A stretch of DNA of 50,624 bases, from positions 1 through 50,624 of the forward strand of contig JBMNCO010000220.1 of the NCBI GenBank assembly GCA_049366815.1. The letters run 5' to 3'. Both the position numbers and the translations under genes were made by a program. Under the pieces are notes generated by a model. The model was not told the DNA's origin. It was given only the letters and a program-made list of their open reading frames with translations, and made no database searches. Below, one piece after another: positions 26,666 to 33,881 of the stretch (position 1 is its first letter; every line of letters begins with the position of its first letter). The DNA is from CAYNYM01 sp049366815. Lineage in GTDB: Bacteria; Desulfobacterota; DSM-4660; Desulfatiglandales; HGW-15.

Positions 26666-27091
26666 TCAGCAATAGTATGATCTTCCTTCAATGATTTCTC
26701 TCAGCTTTTGTGGGATTCTGGTGGGTTTTTGATCCGCGTTAAGGCAGGCATGGACCGTATGACCGGACACGAGCAAACGTCCCGTTTCATCCAGGACGCG
26801 GTATTCAAAACGTACCTGGACCTTTTTCAAGGGAAGGATGGCGGTCTTGACCGTTATAAGAGCGTCGTATCGTGTGTTACCGTGGTATTTCGCGGAGGCC
26901 TCAGTGACCACCATACCGTAACCGTCCGCCTCTACGTCTGCATAGGAATATCCAAGGTCCCGCATGAGTTCACTCCGCGCGACCTCGAAAAAGGTAAAGT
27001 AATTGCCATAATAGACCAACCCCATACGATCCGTGTCTTTGTACCGAACCCGGATTCTGGTCTCGTGCCATTCATCATCAGGAATATGCAT
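26666..27091 (-). CDS. Hotdog-fold acyl-CoA thioesterase (YbgC/4-HBT family)
   Basis: 141 aa. The catalytic segment is RYKDTDRMGLVYYGNYFTFFEVARSELMRDLGY, with the Asp and YYGNY pattern of 4-hydroxybenzoyl-CoA/YbgC thioesterases; VTEASAKYHGNTRYDALITV follows as in the family. It would hydrolyse short or aromatic acyl-CoAs in the cytoplasm. AAGGAG is 6 nt before the second of two adjacent ATGs, which I use (27091); a further upstream ATG at 27139 has no ribosome site. It is alone on the minus strand between plus-strand genes. Confidence 0.87.
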   Translation of the reverse strand: MHIPDDEWHETRIRVRYKDTDRMGLVYYGNYFTFFEVARSELMRDLGYSYADVEADGYGMVVTEASAKYHGNTRYDALITVKTAILPLKKVQVRFEYRVLDETGRLLVSGHTVHACLNADQKPTRIPQKLREIIEGRSYYC

Positions 27092-27843
27092 CATTTTCTC
27101 CTTCACATTTGTCCTCCACTCGTTCGTCTGCGTTACCACAATCCGGCCGTTATTGTAATGAGACCGAAGGCGATGTCAAGGAGTTTGCAACACCCTGAAT
27201 CCACCGTCAATTTTTCACATCATCGATGAGGCCGAAAAATTTTCGTGCATCCCTCGGCCACGGCAAGGTCTCGGACGCATGGCGCTGAGGAGTGCCGAGT
27301 GAGGCCTAAAAGCGATACGCCGCAGATGTGCCTCGATGCTGAATCAGCCGAGGGGGGCCGCCTTGACAGACGCTGTTTCAGTCTATATATTCCTGCCCGG
27401 AGTCGGCGGAATTCGGTGAGATTTATCTATGGCCCTCCCTGAATTCAACCGTCCATGCCCTTGAATCTGAATCCATGGCAGCCCTGTCTCATTTCTCACC
27501 GTGTGGAAGCGAAAGCCTTTATATTGCGAGAGGTCAGATGGACTCTGGTAACAATAAAGAATTGGAGGAAATCCCGCAAGGATGACAGAAACGACAGGTT
27601 TGGAGCCCTTTAAACAGGCCCTGTCAGAGACGCCCTTTCAGGGAAGCAGGCCTCACCCGGCCGGGAAGTGGGCGAGGTATTCTCATGTGGTTGTGCGGGG
27701 CGACTTTTCTAGGCTTTATGCATGGAAGAGGCTGTTTTTCGCCTTTTTCTCAACCTGGCTTCCTGCATCGCTTTTGTCTTGAAATCCAGGTAATGTAAGG
27801 CTATGGATAAATCGAATCTCTAAATCTCTGAACAACAAAAATT
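27092..27843. other. Intergenic region of about 750 bp
   Basis: It contains the promoter at 27363-27391 and otherwise no recognisable gene. A 66-codon frame at 27582-27782 has a poorly placed ribosome site and no family resemblance. GC-rich sequence at 27240-27360 contains no obvious RNA family. Confidence 0.5.
27363..27391 (+). promoter_or_regulatory. Sigma-70 type promoter upstream of the HD-GYP cluster
   Basis: TTGACA (27363-27368), a 17-bp spacer and TATATT (27386-27391). It points toward the gene at 27844 with an implied leader of about 440 nt. Confidence 0.65.
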
Positions 27844-28173
27844 ATGGAAGACATGAATGCGTTTATCAAGGCCTACCATGATTTCAAAGAATCGGTAGAC
27901 TTTACAAAGGGCGGCTTCCTGCCGGAGCTGGACAATCTCGTGTGGATGCTGCTTATGGCCATACCTAACGTCCCTGCTGATAAAGATACCTCAGAGCAGG
28001 CCGCGCTGGAGGCCGTTGACCAGAGGATCAGTATTCTCAAGGCCATATTTGTCGAGGTAAACAAGGACCAGGGGGATGACTTTCTCGATCAAGGTTTGTC
28101 AAGATATGACCAGGCCGGCAAGATGGCCAAGATCATGCTGAAGGGCGCAAGAGAGAATGTCCGTTCCCAATAG
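27844..28173 (+). CDS. Small protein of unknown function preceding an HD-GYP gene
   Basis: 109 aa, mostly helical and acidic, starting MEDMNAFIKAYHDFKESVDF and ending KIMLKGARENVRSQ. I do not recognise a family. No signal peptide, cysteines or metal motif are visible. The ribosome site is weak. It lies 48 nt before the HD-GYP gene, in the same direction and downstream of a promoter at 27363, so it may belong to the same transcript. A regulatory or adaptor role with the phosphodiesterase is only a guess. Confidence 0.6.
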   Translation: MEDMNAFIKAYHDFKESVDFTKGGFLPELDNLVWMLLMAIPNVPADKDTSEQAALEAVDQRISILKAIFVEVNKDQGDDFLDQGLSRYDQAGKMAKIMLKGARENVRSQ

Positions 28174-28221
28174 GGTGCAGTCAGGACTTTTGATTCAGGA
28201 ACCTTCCCTTCAGGATTCCGG

Positions 28222-28932
28222 ATGAAAGACAAAGAAAAGAAAATGCAGGGGCTTTTGAATAAACTGAGCGGGCTTCGACAGTGCGTATCAGAGATGGAAA
28301 CAACGGAAGCCGACCTCCTGATGGCCCTGGGCGCCCAATCGAATGGACGGGAAGGACTCAAGGACGAACTCCATTCCATCGAAATCGAACACTTTCTCTT
28401 TGTCCTGGCCAATGCAGTTGAAGCCAGGGAAAAGCATACCCATGGTCACATTGAAAGGGTTTCCGGTCTTGCGACGGCCCTCGGCAGAAAAATGGACCTC
28501 CCGAATGACGATATCAAGGCCCTGAGAATGGGTAGCGTCCTGCACGACATCGGGAAGATCGGCATGCCTGCTTATCTTCTTGAAAATCCGGGAAAGCTGA
28601 CTTCCGAGGCGTTGGAACCTATGAAAAACCATCCTGAAATCGGCTACCACCTCTGTCTGCCCCTCAAAAGATTCCTCGGCCGGGCCCTTGACATCATTCG
28701 CCAACACCATGAAAAACTCAATGGAACCGGCTACCCCTATGGCCTGCAGGGGGAGGACATTTATCTCGGTTCCCGAATCATGACTGTGGTGGACATTTAC
28801 GACGCCCTGACAACAGACAGAGCCTATAGAAAAGGCATGTCGCGGAAGATTGCCCTTGCCATACTCCATCAGGAGGCCGACGAGGGCAGGCTGGACGAGA
28901 GAATCGTGGTGTCATTTGAAGGGCTTATGTAG
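28222..28932 (+). CDS. HD-GYP domain phosphodiesterase
   Basis: 236 aa. After a short helical N-terminus, residues 65-236 form an HD-GYP domain: HTHGHIERVSGLA, the HD pair at 108-109 (LHDIGKIGMPAYLLENPG), HPEIGYHL, and HHEKLNGTGYP at 162-172, which keeps the HHE and GxGYP signature. Such enzymes usually hydrolyse cyclic di-GMP. There is no receiver or sensor domain, so the input may come from the small protein upstream or from another partner. The next gene starts 55 nt downstream. The GGDEF cyclase at 25452 could oppose it. Confidence 0.9.
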   Translation: MKDKEKKMQGLLNKLSGLRQCVSEMETTEADLLMALGAQSNGREGLKDELHSIEIEHFLFVLANAVEAREKHTHGHIERVSGLATALGRKMDLPNDDIKALRMGSVLHDIGKIGMPAYLLENPGKLTSEALEPMKNHPEIGYHLCLPLKRFLGRALDIIRQHHEKLNGTGYPYGLQGEDIYLGSRIMTVVDIYDALTTDRAYRKGMSRKIALAILHQEADEGRLDERIVVSFEGLM

Positions 28933-28987
28933 GCCCGCTTCCGCTGCGCTGGAGGTATTTTTCCCGAAAAGAAGGAGAATGACGTTC

Positions 28988-29824
28988 ATGACAGAAGACA
29001 TGCTTATCATTCACACGGTAAAAGAACTCTTCGAAAATGACCATTATAACCAGGCGCAGATACCGGCCAAATTCGAATCGCTCGGGCCTTTTGGAGAATT
29101 CGGCTGGCGATACCTGGAAAAACGGCTGGGCACGACTGATTCCCGTGAGGCGGTCAGAGACCGACACGATTTTCAAAGGCAACTCACAAAGACCCTTATA
29201 GAAAAGTATGAAGCATACTCTCGCCATTTCAAGTCATATCTCAACCAGGGTCTTTCCTGTGGTAAGGCCCTGGAAAAGGCCATGGAAACCCTGTCCCCCT
29301 TCACACCCCTGGAGAGAGAGGTCGTCGAGTTTTGCCTGAAATGGACTGCATTGGAAAACATCCTCTCCGAAATTTCGAAGGGCGTAATCCTCGAAACTAT
29401 CGCCGGACACTGGGGTGTGAGCGACAAGTGGATCCGGGAGGCTTACGATGACTTTCTTGAGGTTATGGTCAGCGATTACCTGGGTAAGGAACACTATGAA
29501 ATCCTGCCATCCAGCGAACAAGAGGACCTCAGGAACTCTTTCCTGAAGGTACTGACAGGGGCCATGTCCCTTCAGGAATACACCTTTCTCGTCGCCGGAC
29601 TGAAGGCACGTCAACTGAGGCGGCTACGGTCCCTCAGCGTCAAGGAGTTGTTCGCCATTCCCAGGGAAAAGGGGCGATTCGCTGTAAAACTCTTCCTGGA
29701 AAACGGCGGTAAAATCGATGAGTCGACCCTTATCGCGTGGGCGAGGGGACAAGGGATCAATCAGGAAGAGCTGGAAGACCTGCTCGTCCTGACCGTTCGT
29801 GACAGCCGTACCCCATCACGTTGA
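28988..29824 (+). CDS. Protein of unknown function downstream of HD-GYP gene
   Basis: 278 aa, probably all-helical and rich in Lys and Glu. Features seen are FGEFGWRYLEKRLG near the N-terminus, TPLEREVVEFCLKWTALENILSEI, a helix-turn-helix-like stretch ILETIAGHWGVSDKWIREAYDDFLE around residue 135, and an ending with GGKIDESTLIAWARGQGINQEELEDLL. I recognise no family. The ATG at 28988 is 10 nt after AAGGAG; another at 28979 is too close to that site. It follows the HD-GYP gene by 55 nt in the same direction and precedes pyrB, so it may be the last gene of the HD-GYP transcript. Confidence 0.6.
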   Translation: MTEDMLIIHTVKELFENDHYNQAQIPAKFESLGPFGEFGWRYLEKRLGTTDSREAVRDRHDFQRQLTKTLIEKYEAYSRHFKSYLNQGLSCGKALEKAMETLSPFTPLEREVVEFCLKWTALENILSEISKGVILETIAGHWGVSDKWIREAYDDFLEVMVSDYLGKEHYEILPSSEQEDLRNSFLKVLTGAMSLQEYTFLVAGLKARQLRRLRSLSVKELFAIPREKGRFAVKLFLENGGKIDESTLIAWARGQGINQEELEDLLVLTVRDSRTPSR

Positions 29825-30048
29825 CACCCGGTCACATTCTATCTCGAATGCGACTCCCGAGGCCGCCGGGGCGGGTGACGGCGGCATTGAACCGGCGCGA
29901 GGGTGGCACCACGTAAGTGGGAGGCGCGGCTGTTCCCTGCTGTCAGGGGTGAGAGGACAGGAGGCCGGAGATCGAGCGAGACCTGAACCTCATGATTTGA
30001 ATATTCCCCGTCGCACTATTCGAGCAGATTATTCCCCCTTGGTTCTCC

Positions 30049-30077
30049 TTGACGCACCCCCTGTTTTGCCTTATTCT
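30049..30077 (+). promoter_or_regulatory. Sigma-70 type promoter for pyrB
   Basis: TTGACG (30049-30054), a 17-bp spacer and TATTCT (30072-30077), about 80 bp before the pyrB ATG. The rest of 29825-30158 is GC-rich and non-coding, with a partial T-box-like core at 29900-29913 that I do not consider sufficient. Confidence 0.6.
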
Positions 30078-30158
30078 TTTTATCCGGCAGGAAACGATGA
30101 CGATCCTGCCCTTCCCTTTCAGACGGAAAACCGTCACCATCCTTTGGCGGAGAATGCC

Positions 30159-31223
30159 ATGAATATTTTGGACGAACAATTTTCCGAATTCGATAGCCTC
30201 CCAAAAGGAGAAAAGATTGAATGTTTCCAGAGAAACGGACGCCTTTTCGATTTGATTATATCCCAGCAATTGAATCGGCCCATCCTGGATGATATTTATG
30301 CCATAACCAATCAGCTCCGCACCCTCGCAAAGAGCAAGAACGGATCGATGTTCCTTCAGGATCTCCTGCGGCACAAAAGGGCCATGCTCTATTTCGCCCA
30401 GCCCTCATCCAGGACCTTCCTGTCCTTCCAGAATGCATGCCATATTCTCGGGATGAAGACTTCGGAAATCAGGGACACTACGGTGTCATCGGAAGTGAAG
30501 GGTGAGAGTTTTGATGACAGTCTCAGGACATTTTCATCCTATACGGATCTGATCATCATGAGGCACAAGGAACCCAACATGTCCAAGCGGGCCGCATGGC
30601 TTCTCAACACCTTTTCAAACAGACCGGTCCCGGTCATCAACGGTGGTTCGGGTTCCGATCAGCATCCCACCCAGGCCATGCTCGATGTCTATACCCTGCA
30701 AAGGTCTTTCGAATACCAGGGGGGGCTTGAAGGCAAGACGATCCTCATGTGCGGTGATCTCAAACGGGGAAGGACCGTGAGGTCTTTGAGCTATTTGATG
30801 AAAAACTTCGAGGGAGTCAGGATCATCTTTGCCGCGCCGACGCCGTTTCAGATGAAAGAAGACGTGTGCTCCTTTCTCGAAAGGCAGAAAATACCCTATG
30901 ACATCGAGACCGAGTCCCTTAAGAATGTCCTCGCTGAGGCAGATGCCATTTATATGACCAGGATCCAAGACGAGCACGATACCGTGGCGGGAGAATCGAG
31001 CAGGACGGACATCTCCAAATTTAAACTCAGGCCCGGTGATATGAAAAGCGTCAGGCCCAACGCGATCATTATGCACCCTTTTCCTCGAAGAGACGAAATC
31101 GACGTCGCCATTGATGCGGATCCCAGGGCCATGTATTGGAGGCAGGAACGAAACGGCATGTGGACAAGGGCGGCTCTCATGGCCTACATTTTCAATGTCC
31201 ACAATCAGATCATGGATTACTGA
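30159..31223 (+). CDS. pyrB: Aspartate carbamoyltransferase catalytic chain
   Basis: 354 aa. The carbamoyl-phosphate loop PSSRTFLSF, the lysine loop SSEVKGESFDDSLRT, MRHKEPN, GSDQHPTQAMLD, the GDLKRGRTVRSL segment and MHPFPRRDEI match ATCase and exclude ornithine transcarbamylase. It forms N-carbamoyl-aspartate in pyrimidine synthesis. It is about 40 residues longer than the E. coli chain, mainly at the N-terminus (MNILDEQFSEFDSLPKGEK). GGAG is 7 nt before the ATG; the open frame upstream to 29799 runs through the promoter and is rejected. No pyrI or other pyr gene is adjacent. Confidence 0.92.
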   Translation: MNILDEQFSEFDSLPKGEKIECFQRNGRLFDLIISQQLNRPILDDIYAITNQLRTLAKSKNGSMFLQDLLRHKRAMLYFAQPSSRTFLSFQNACHILGMKTSEIRDTTVSSEVKGESFDDSLRTFSSYTDLIIMRHKEPNMSKRAAWLLNTFSNRPVPVINGGSGSDQHPTQAMLDVYTLQRSFEYQGGLEGKTILMCGDLKRGRTVRSLSYLMKNFEGVRIIFAAPTPFQMKEDVCSFLERQKIPYDIETESLKNVLAEADAIYMTRIQDEHDTVAGESSRTDISKFKLRPGDMKSVRPNAIIMHPFPRRDEIDVAIDADPRAMYWRQERNGMWTRAALMAYIFNVHNQIMDY

Positions 31224-31290
31224 AAAGGTTCGAATCGAAAAGCTGTCTCACTTTTCCGACCCTTGTGTTCCCCTGGGCTTGAGCTGAAAC

Positions 31291-32622
31291 TCATGATCCG
31301 CCGACAACCGCCCTCACTGATTCGTCCAGGATGGTCAGGCAGGTATCCACTTCCCGTTCGTCCACGGTGAGGGCAGGGCTGAAGCGAATGGAGTTTTCAC
31401 CGCACCCCAGGAGAAGCAGCCCCCTCCTGAAGGCCTCCCCGATTATCCCATTACGCCACTCCGCAGCACGCTCCTTTGTTTCGCGATCCTTGACAAACTC
31501 CACCCCGATCATCAGCCCCATGCCCCGGACATCACCCATGCATTCATAGACCTTCTGCATTTCTCTGAGTCCCTGCATAAGTCGGTCCCCCTGTAACCGC
31601 GCATTCTCCATGAGACCCTCTTCGAGCAGTTGGATGGTAGTAAGGGCAGCCTGGCAAGACAGGGGATTTCCGCCGAAGGTTGAGGCATGGGACCCAGCCT
31701 CCCAGTCCATGATGTCCGACCGGGCCACCATAGCCCCAAGGGGCATCCCGGAGGCGATCCCTTTAGCGAGGGCTACGATATCCGGATCGACCCCAAAGTG
31801 CTCCATGGCGAACATCTTGCCGGTCCGCCCCATGCCCGATTGGACCTCGTCCGCCACATAGAGGATGTTATATCTTTCAGCGATTTCATAGAGTTTCCCG
31901 TGAAACTCAGGGGGTGGAACAATGTACCCCCCTTCCCCCTGAATGGGTTCCACAAAAATGGCGGCCACCTCCTCCGGGGGCATGGTGGTTCTGAAGAGGG
32001 TCTCTTCGACCCAGCGGACGCACTCGATATGGCATTCAGGATATTTGACGTTGTAAGGGCAGCGATAGCAGTAAGGATAGGGGATATGGGTGATGCCCGG
32101 CACAAAGGGATAATAGTGCTTCTTCTGGATCGTTTTGCTTGCTGTCAGCGAAAGCGCCCCCATGGTCCGGCCGTGAAAGGCCCCGAAAAAGGCGATATTC
32201 AATTCACCCCTGGTATGCCACCGGGCCAGTTTAAAGGCCGCCTCAACGGCCTCGGCTCCGGAATTCCCAAAATAGACCTTTTTCCCGCCCTTTCCAGGGA
32301 CCAGGCGAGCCAGCCTTTCGGCCAGTTCGATCTGGGGCACGTAATAAAAATCGGTCCCTGACATATGAAGAAGTCGATCGGCTTGGTCTTTTATGGCCTG
32401 CACCACCCTGGGATGACAGTGCCCGGTGGAGCAGACGGCGATCCCGGCTGTAAAGTCCAGGAAGACATTGCCGTCTACATCTTCCACCCAAACCCCCTGG
32501 GCCTTGTTCACGACCAGGGGATACATTCGGGTGTAGGAGGGAGAAACGTAATGATTGTCCACCTCAATGAGTTTCTTGGCCTTTGGACCCGGCAGAAGTG
32601 TCCTGATGACGGGGTATTTCAT
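31291..32622 (-). CDS. Class III pyridoxal phosphate aminotransferase
   Basis: 443 aa. Class III motifs are visible: DVDGNVFLDFTAGIAVCSTGHCHPRV, FGNSGAEAVEAAFKLAR, FHGRTMGALSLT, PIQGEGGYIVPP, VADEVQSGMGRTGKMFAMEHF and the PLP-lysine segment LAKGIASGMPLGA. It resembles the acetylornithine/4-aminobutyrate aminotransferase group, including a YCYRCPYNVKYPECHIEC insert seen in archaeal and deltaproteobacterial members. The true amino donor is uncertain. AGGAG lies 9 nt before the ATG at 32622. It is convergent with pyrB and not in an obvious operon. Confidence 0.88.
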   Translation of the reverse strand: MKYPVIRTLLPGPKAKKLIEVDNHYVSPSYTRMYPLVVNKAQGVWVEDVDGNVFLDFTAGIAVCSTGHCHPRVVQAIKDQADRLLHMSGTDFYYVPQIELAERLARLVPGKGGKKVYFGNSGAEAVEAAFKLARWHTRGELNIAFFGAFHGRTMGALSLTASKTIQKKHYYPFVPGITHIPYPYCYRCPYNVKYPECHIECVRWVEETLFRTTMPPEEVAAIFVEPIQGEGGYIVPPPEFHGKLYEIAERYNILYVADEVQSGMGRTGKMFAMEHFGVDPDIVALAKGIASGMPLGAMVARSDIMDWEAGSHASTFGGNPLSCQAALTTIQLLEEGLMENARLQGDRLMQGLREMQKVYECMGDVRGMGLMIGVEFVKDRETKERAAEWRNGIIGEAFRRGLLLLGCGENSIRFSPALTVDEREVDTCLTILDESVRAVVGGS

Positions 32623-32906
32623 CTTTCGTGCTCCTCGCATGCTGAAAATGACCCTGGCCCACAGTCGTCCAGAGGCGGCGGGGTTTATATGTGTCCCTTT
32701 CCGTGTGCGCCGCACCATTCCCCGGAGGCGGGCTCCCCTCCGACGGCTCATTGATCTCTCAAAACCCTCGGGATTGCAATATATTTTCTTGCCGCCCTTC
32801 TTAGACCGGAATCGAAGGGCTCCAAGGAAAAGATGTCTTTGAAAAAATGGTTGAGCTTCAGGCCTCCTTCCCCTATGATTTTAACATGATTGAACCTTTT
32901 GAAATG
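32623..32906. other. Intergenic region upstream of the aminotransferase
   Basis: Non-coding between the divergent aminotransferase and HTH regulator genes. I see no repeat, RNA or strong promoter in it before the MITE end at 32907. Confidence 0.4.
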
Positions 32907-32960
32907 GTATGAATTTAGCCCTTTCCAATAACTGTGTGGAAATCATGCTCCCTTTCTGAA
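32907..32960 (+). repeat. Isolated MITE end (family of 42130-42374)
   Basis: 53 of 54 bases match the left end of the element at 42130, starting GTATGAATTTAGCCC and running through the AACTGTGTGGAAATCATG block. No partner end or 8-bp duplication was found nearby. It ends 2 bp before the start codon of the HTH regulator, so it supplies that gene's immediate 5' region. Confidence 0.8.
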
Positions 32961-32962
32961 AA

Positions 32963-33268
32963 ATGAACCAGGAAGAAAACATCCCCATTCTGACCATACG
33001 ACGTCAGATGATTGACCTCCTGAGTCAGAAGGAAATGACCGGGCGGGAGCTTTCCCAGGTCCTCGGTATCCGTGAAAAGCTGGTGTACGAACATCTCAGT
33101 CACATAGCACGTTCGGTGGGTCCCAGACAAAAAAGGCTCGTGGTTCTCCCATTTCGCTGCCTTGCTTGTGGGTACGTTTTTAAAGATCGCAGCCGATTCA
33201 CTCCCCCAGGCCGATGCCCACGGTGCAAAAAGGGACATGTTGAAAGACCTCTCTACCGGGTTGTTTAG
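32963..33268 (+). CDS. Predicted transcriptional regulator, HTH plus zinc ribbon
   Basis: 101 aa. Residues 10-55 form a winged-helix-like HTH (LTIRRQMIDLLSQKEMTGRE, then LSQVLGIREKLVYEHLSHI). Residues 65-95 hold a zinc ribbon with two CX2C pairs (CLAC and CPRC). This combination corresponds to a small family of predicted regulators shared by methanogens and some Deltaproteobacteria. The target is unknown. No ribosome site is visible, because the sequence directly upstream is the truncated MITE end at 32907-32960. Translation may be weak or start unusually. Confidence 0.78.
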   Translation: MNQEENIPILTIRRQMIDLLSQKEMTGRELSQVLGIREKLVYEHLSHIARSVGPRQKRLVVLPFRCLACGYVFKDRSRFTPPGRCPRCKKGHVERPLYRVV

Positions 33269-33590
33269 CAGGTTGAGGCGGGCTGAGAGGGGGGGATCTG
33301 AGCCGTTTTCATTGTTCCCCGAATCCCGGCCTTATAGGGAAATCCCCCAAAAATATAAAGATTTTCACCCAGAAGAATGAGTCTATCACCCCATAGACAA
33401 TCGGCCCTGGGGCTGTTAGAAATCGGGCAATTAGACATGGGCAGGCATGGAAGGTTGGATTGTGAGCCCCGTGCATGCAGAAAGTTCGATTACTCATCCT
33501 CTGGTTGGTCCATCTCCTGCGAATTCACAAGTTCGCCTGAAAAAAATCTTATCTATTCAGCGCGCAGTCTAACCTTCCATTTATATACAA

Positions 33591-33620
33591 GGCAGGATCG
33601 GCATGATTCTGCCTTTTTTT
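33591..33620 (+). terminator. Rho-independent terminator
   Basis: GGCAGGATC and GATTCTGCC form an 8-of-9 stem with loop GGCAT, followed by seven T. It is 320 bp beyond the HTH regulator stop, so it may end that transcript or a separate small RNA. Confidence 0.75.
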
Positions 33621-33625
33621 ATCTC

Positions 33626-33666
33626 GCATGAATTCAGCCCTTTCCAATAACTGTGTGGAAATCATG
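33626..33666 (+). repeat. Second isolated MITE end
   Basis: 39 of 41 bases match the left end at 42130, starting GCATGAATTCAGCCC. It has the same orientation as the end at 32907. The two form direct repeats around the HTH regulator and the terminator. Confidence 0.75.
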
Positions 33667-33881
33667 TTGTGATGCCTTTAAGTTCACGCATTCAACGCCC
33701 AACGGGACGACAGATATTTGTCCGAAAATCCATGCCAAAACAATATGGTACTGCAAATGGAAACGCCCTCTCCCCTTTAATGGTTGGAAAACCTGGAAAA
33801 GATGCTATATTCCTCTCCAAGTTCTGGCAATCTGATTCGGTTTGAATCTCTGCCTCTGCAGAGCAATACTTGAGGTTCTCT

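Larger units (their letters stand above)
33269..33881. other. Intergenic region of about 610 bp
   Basis: It holds an inverted pair (ATGGAAGGTTGGA near 33447 with TCTAACCTTCCAT near 33568), a strong plus-strand terminator at 33591-33620 and a truncated MITE end at 33626. No convincing frame is seen. A small RNA ending at the terminator is possible. Confidence 0.45.

Noticed and set aside
27582..27782. 66-codon open frame before the HD-GYP cluster
   Set aside because: The ribosome site is poorly placed and the sequence resembles no family. It is more likely part of a long leader.
29900..29913. T-box-like core AGGGTGGCACCACG upstream of pyrB
   Set aside because: It matches the core consensus at about 12 of 14 bases, but no stem I, no specifier loop and no complementary terminator were seen. 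A T-box on a pyrimidine gene would also be unexpected.
31226..31236. GGTTCGAATC resembling a tRNA T-loop
   Set aside because: No acceptor, anticodon or D-arm pairing surrounds it.
33309..33497. 62-codon minus-strand frame between the regulator and the phosphate transporter
   Set aside because: It runs through inverted-repeat sequence, has no ribosome site and shows biased residues typical of translated non-coding DNA.
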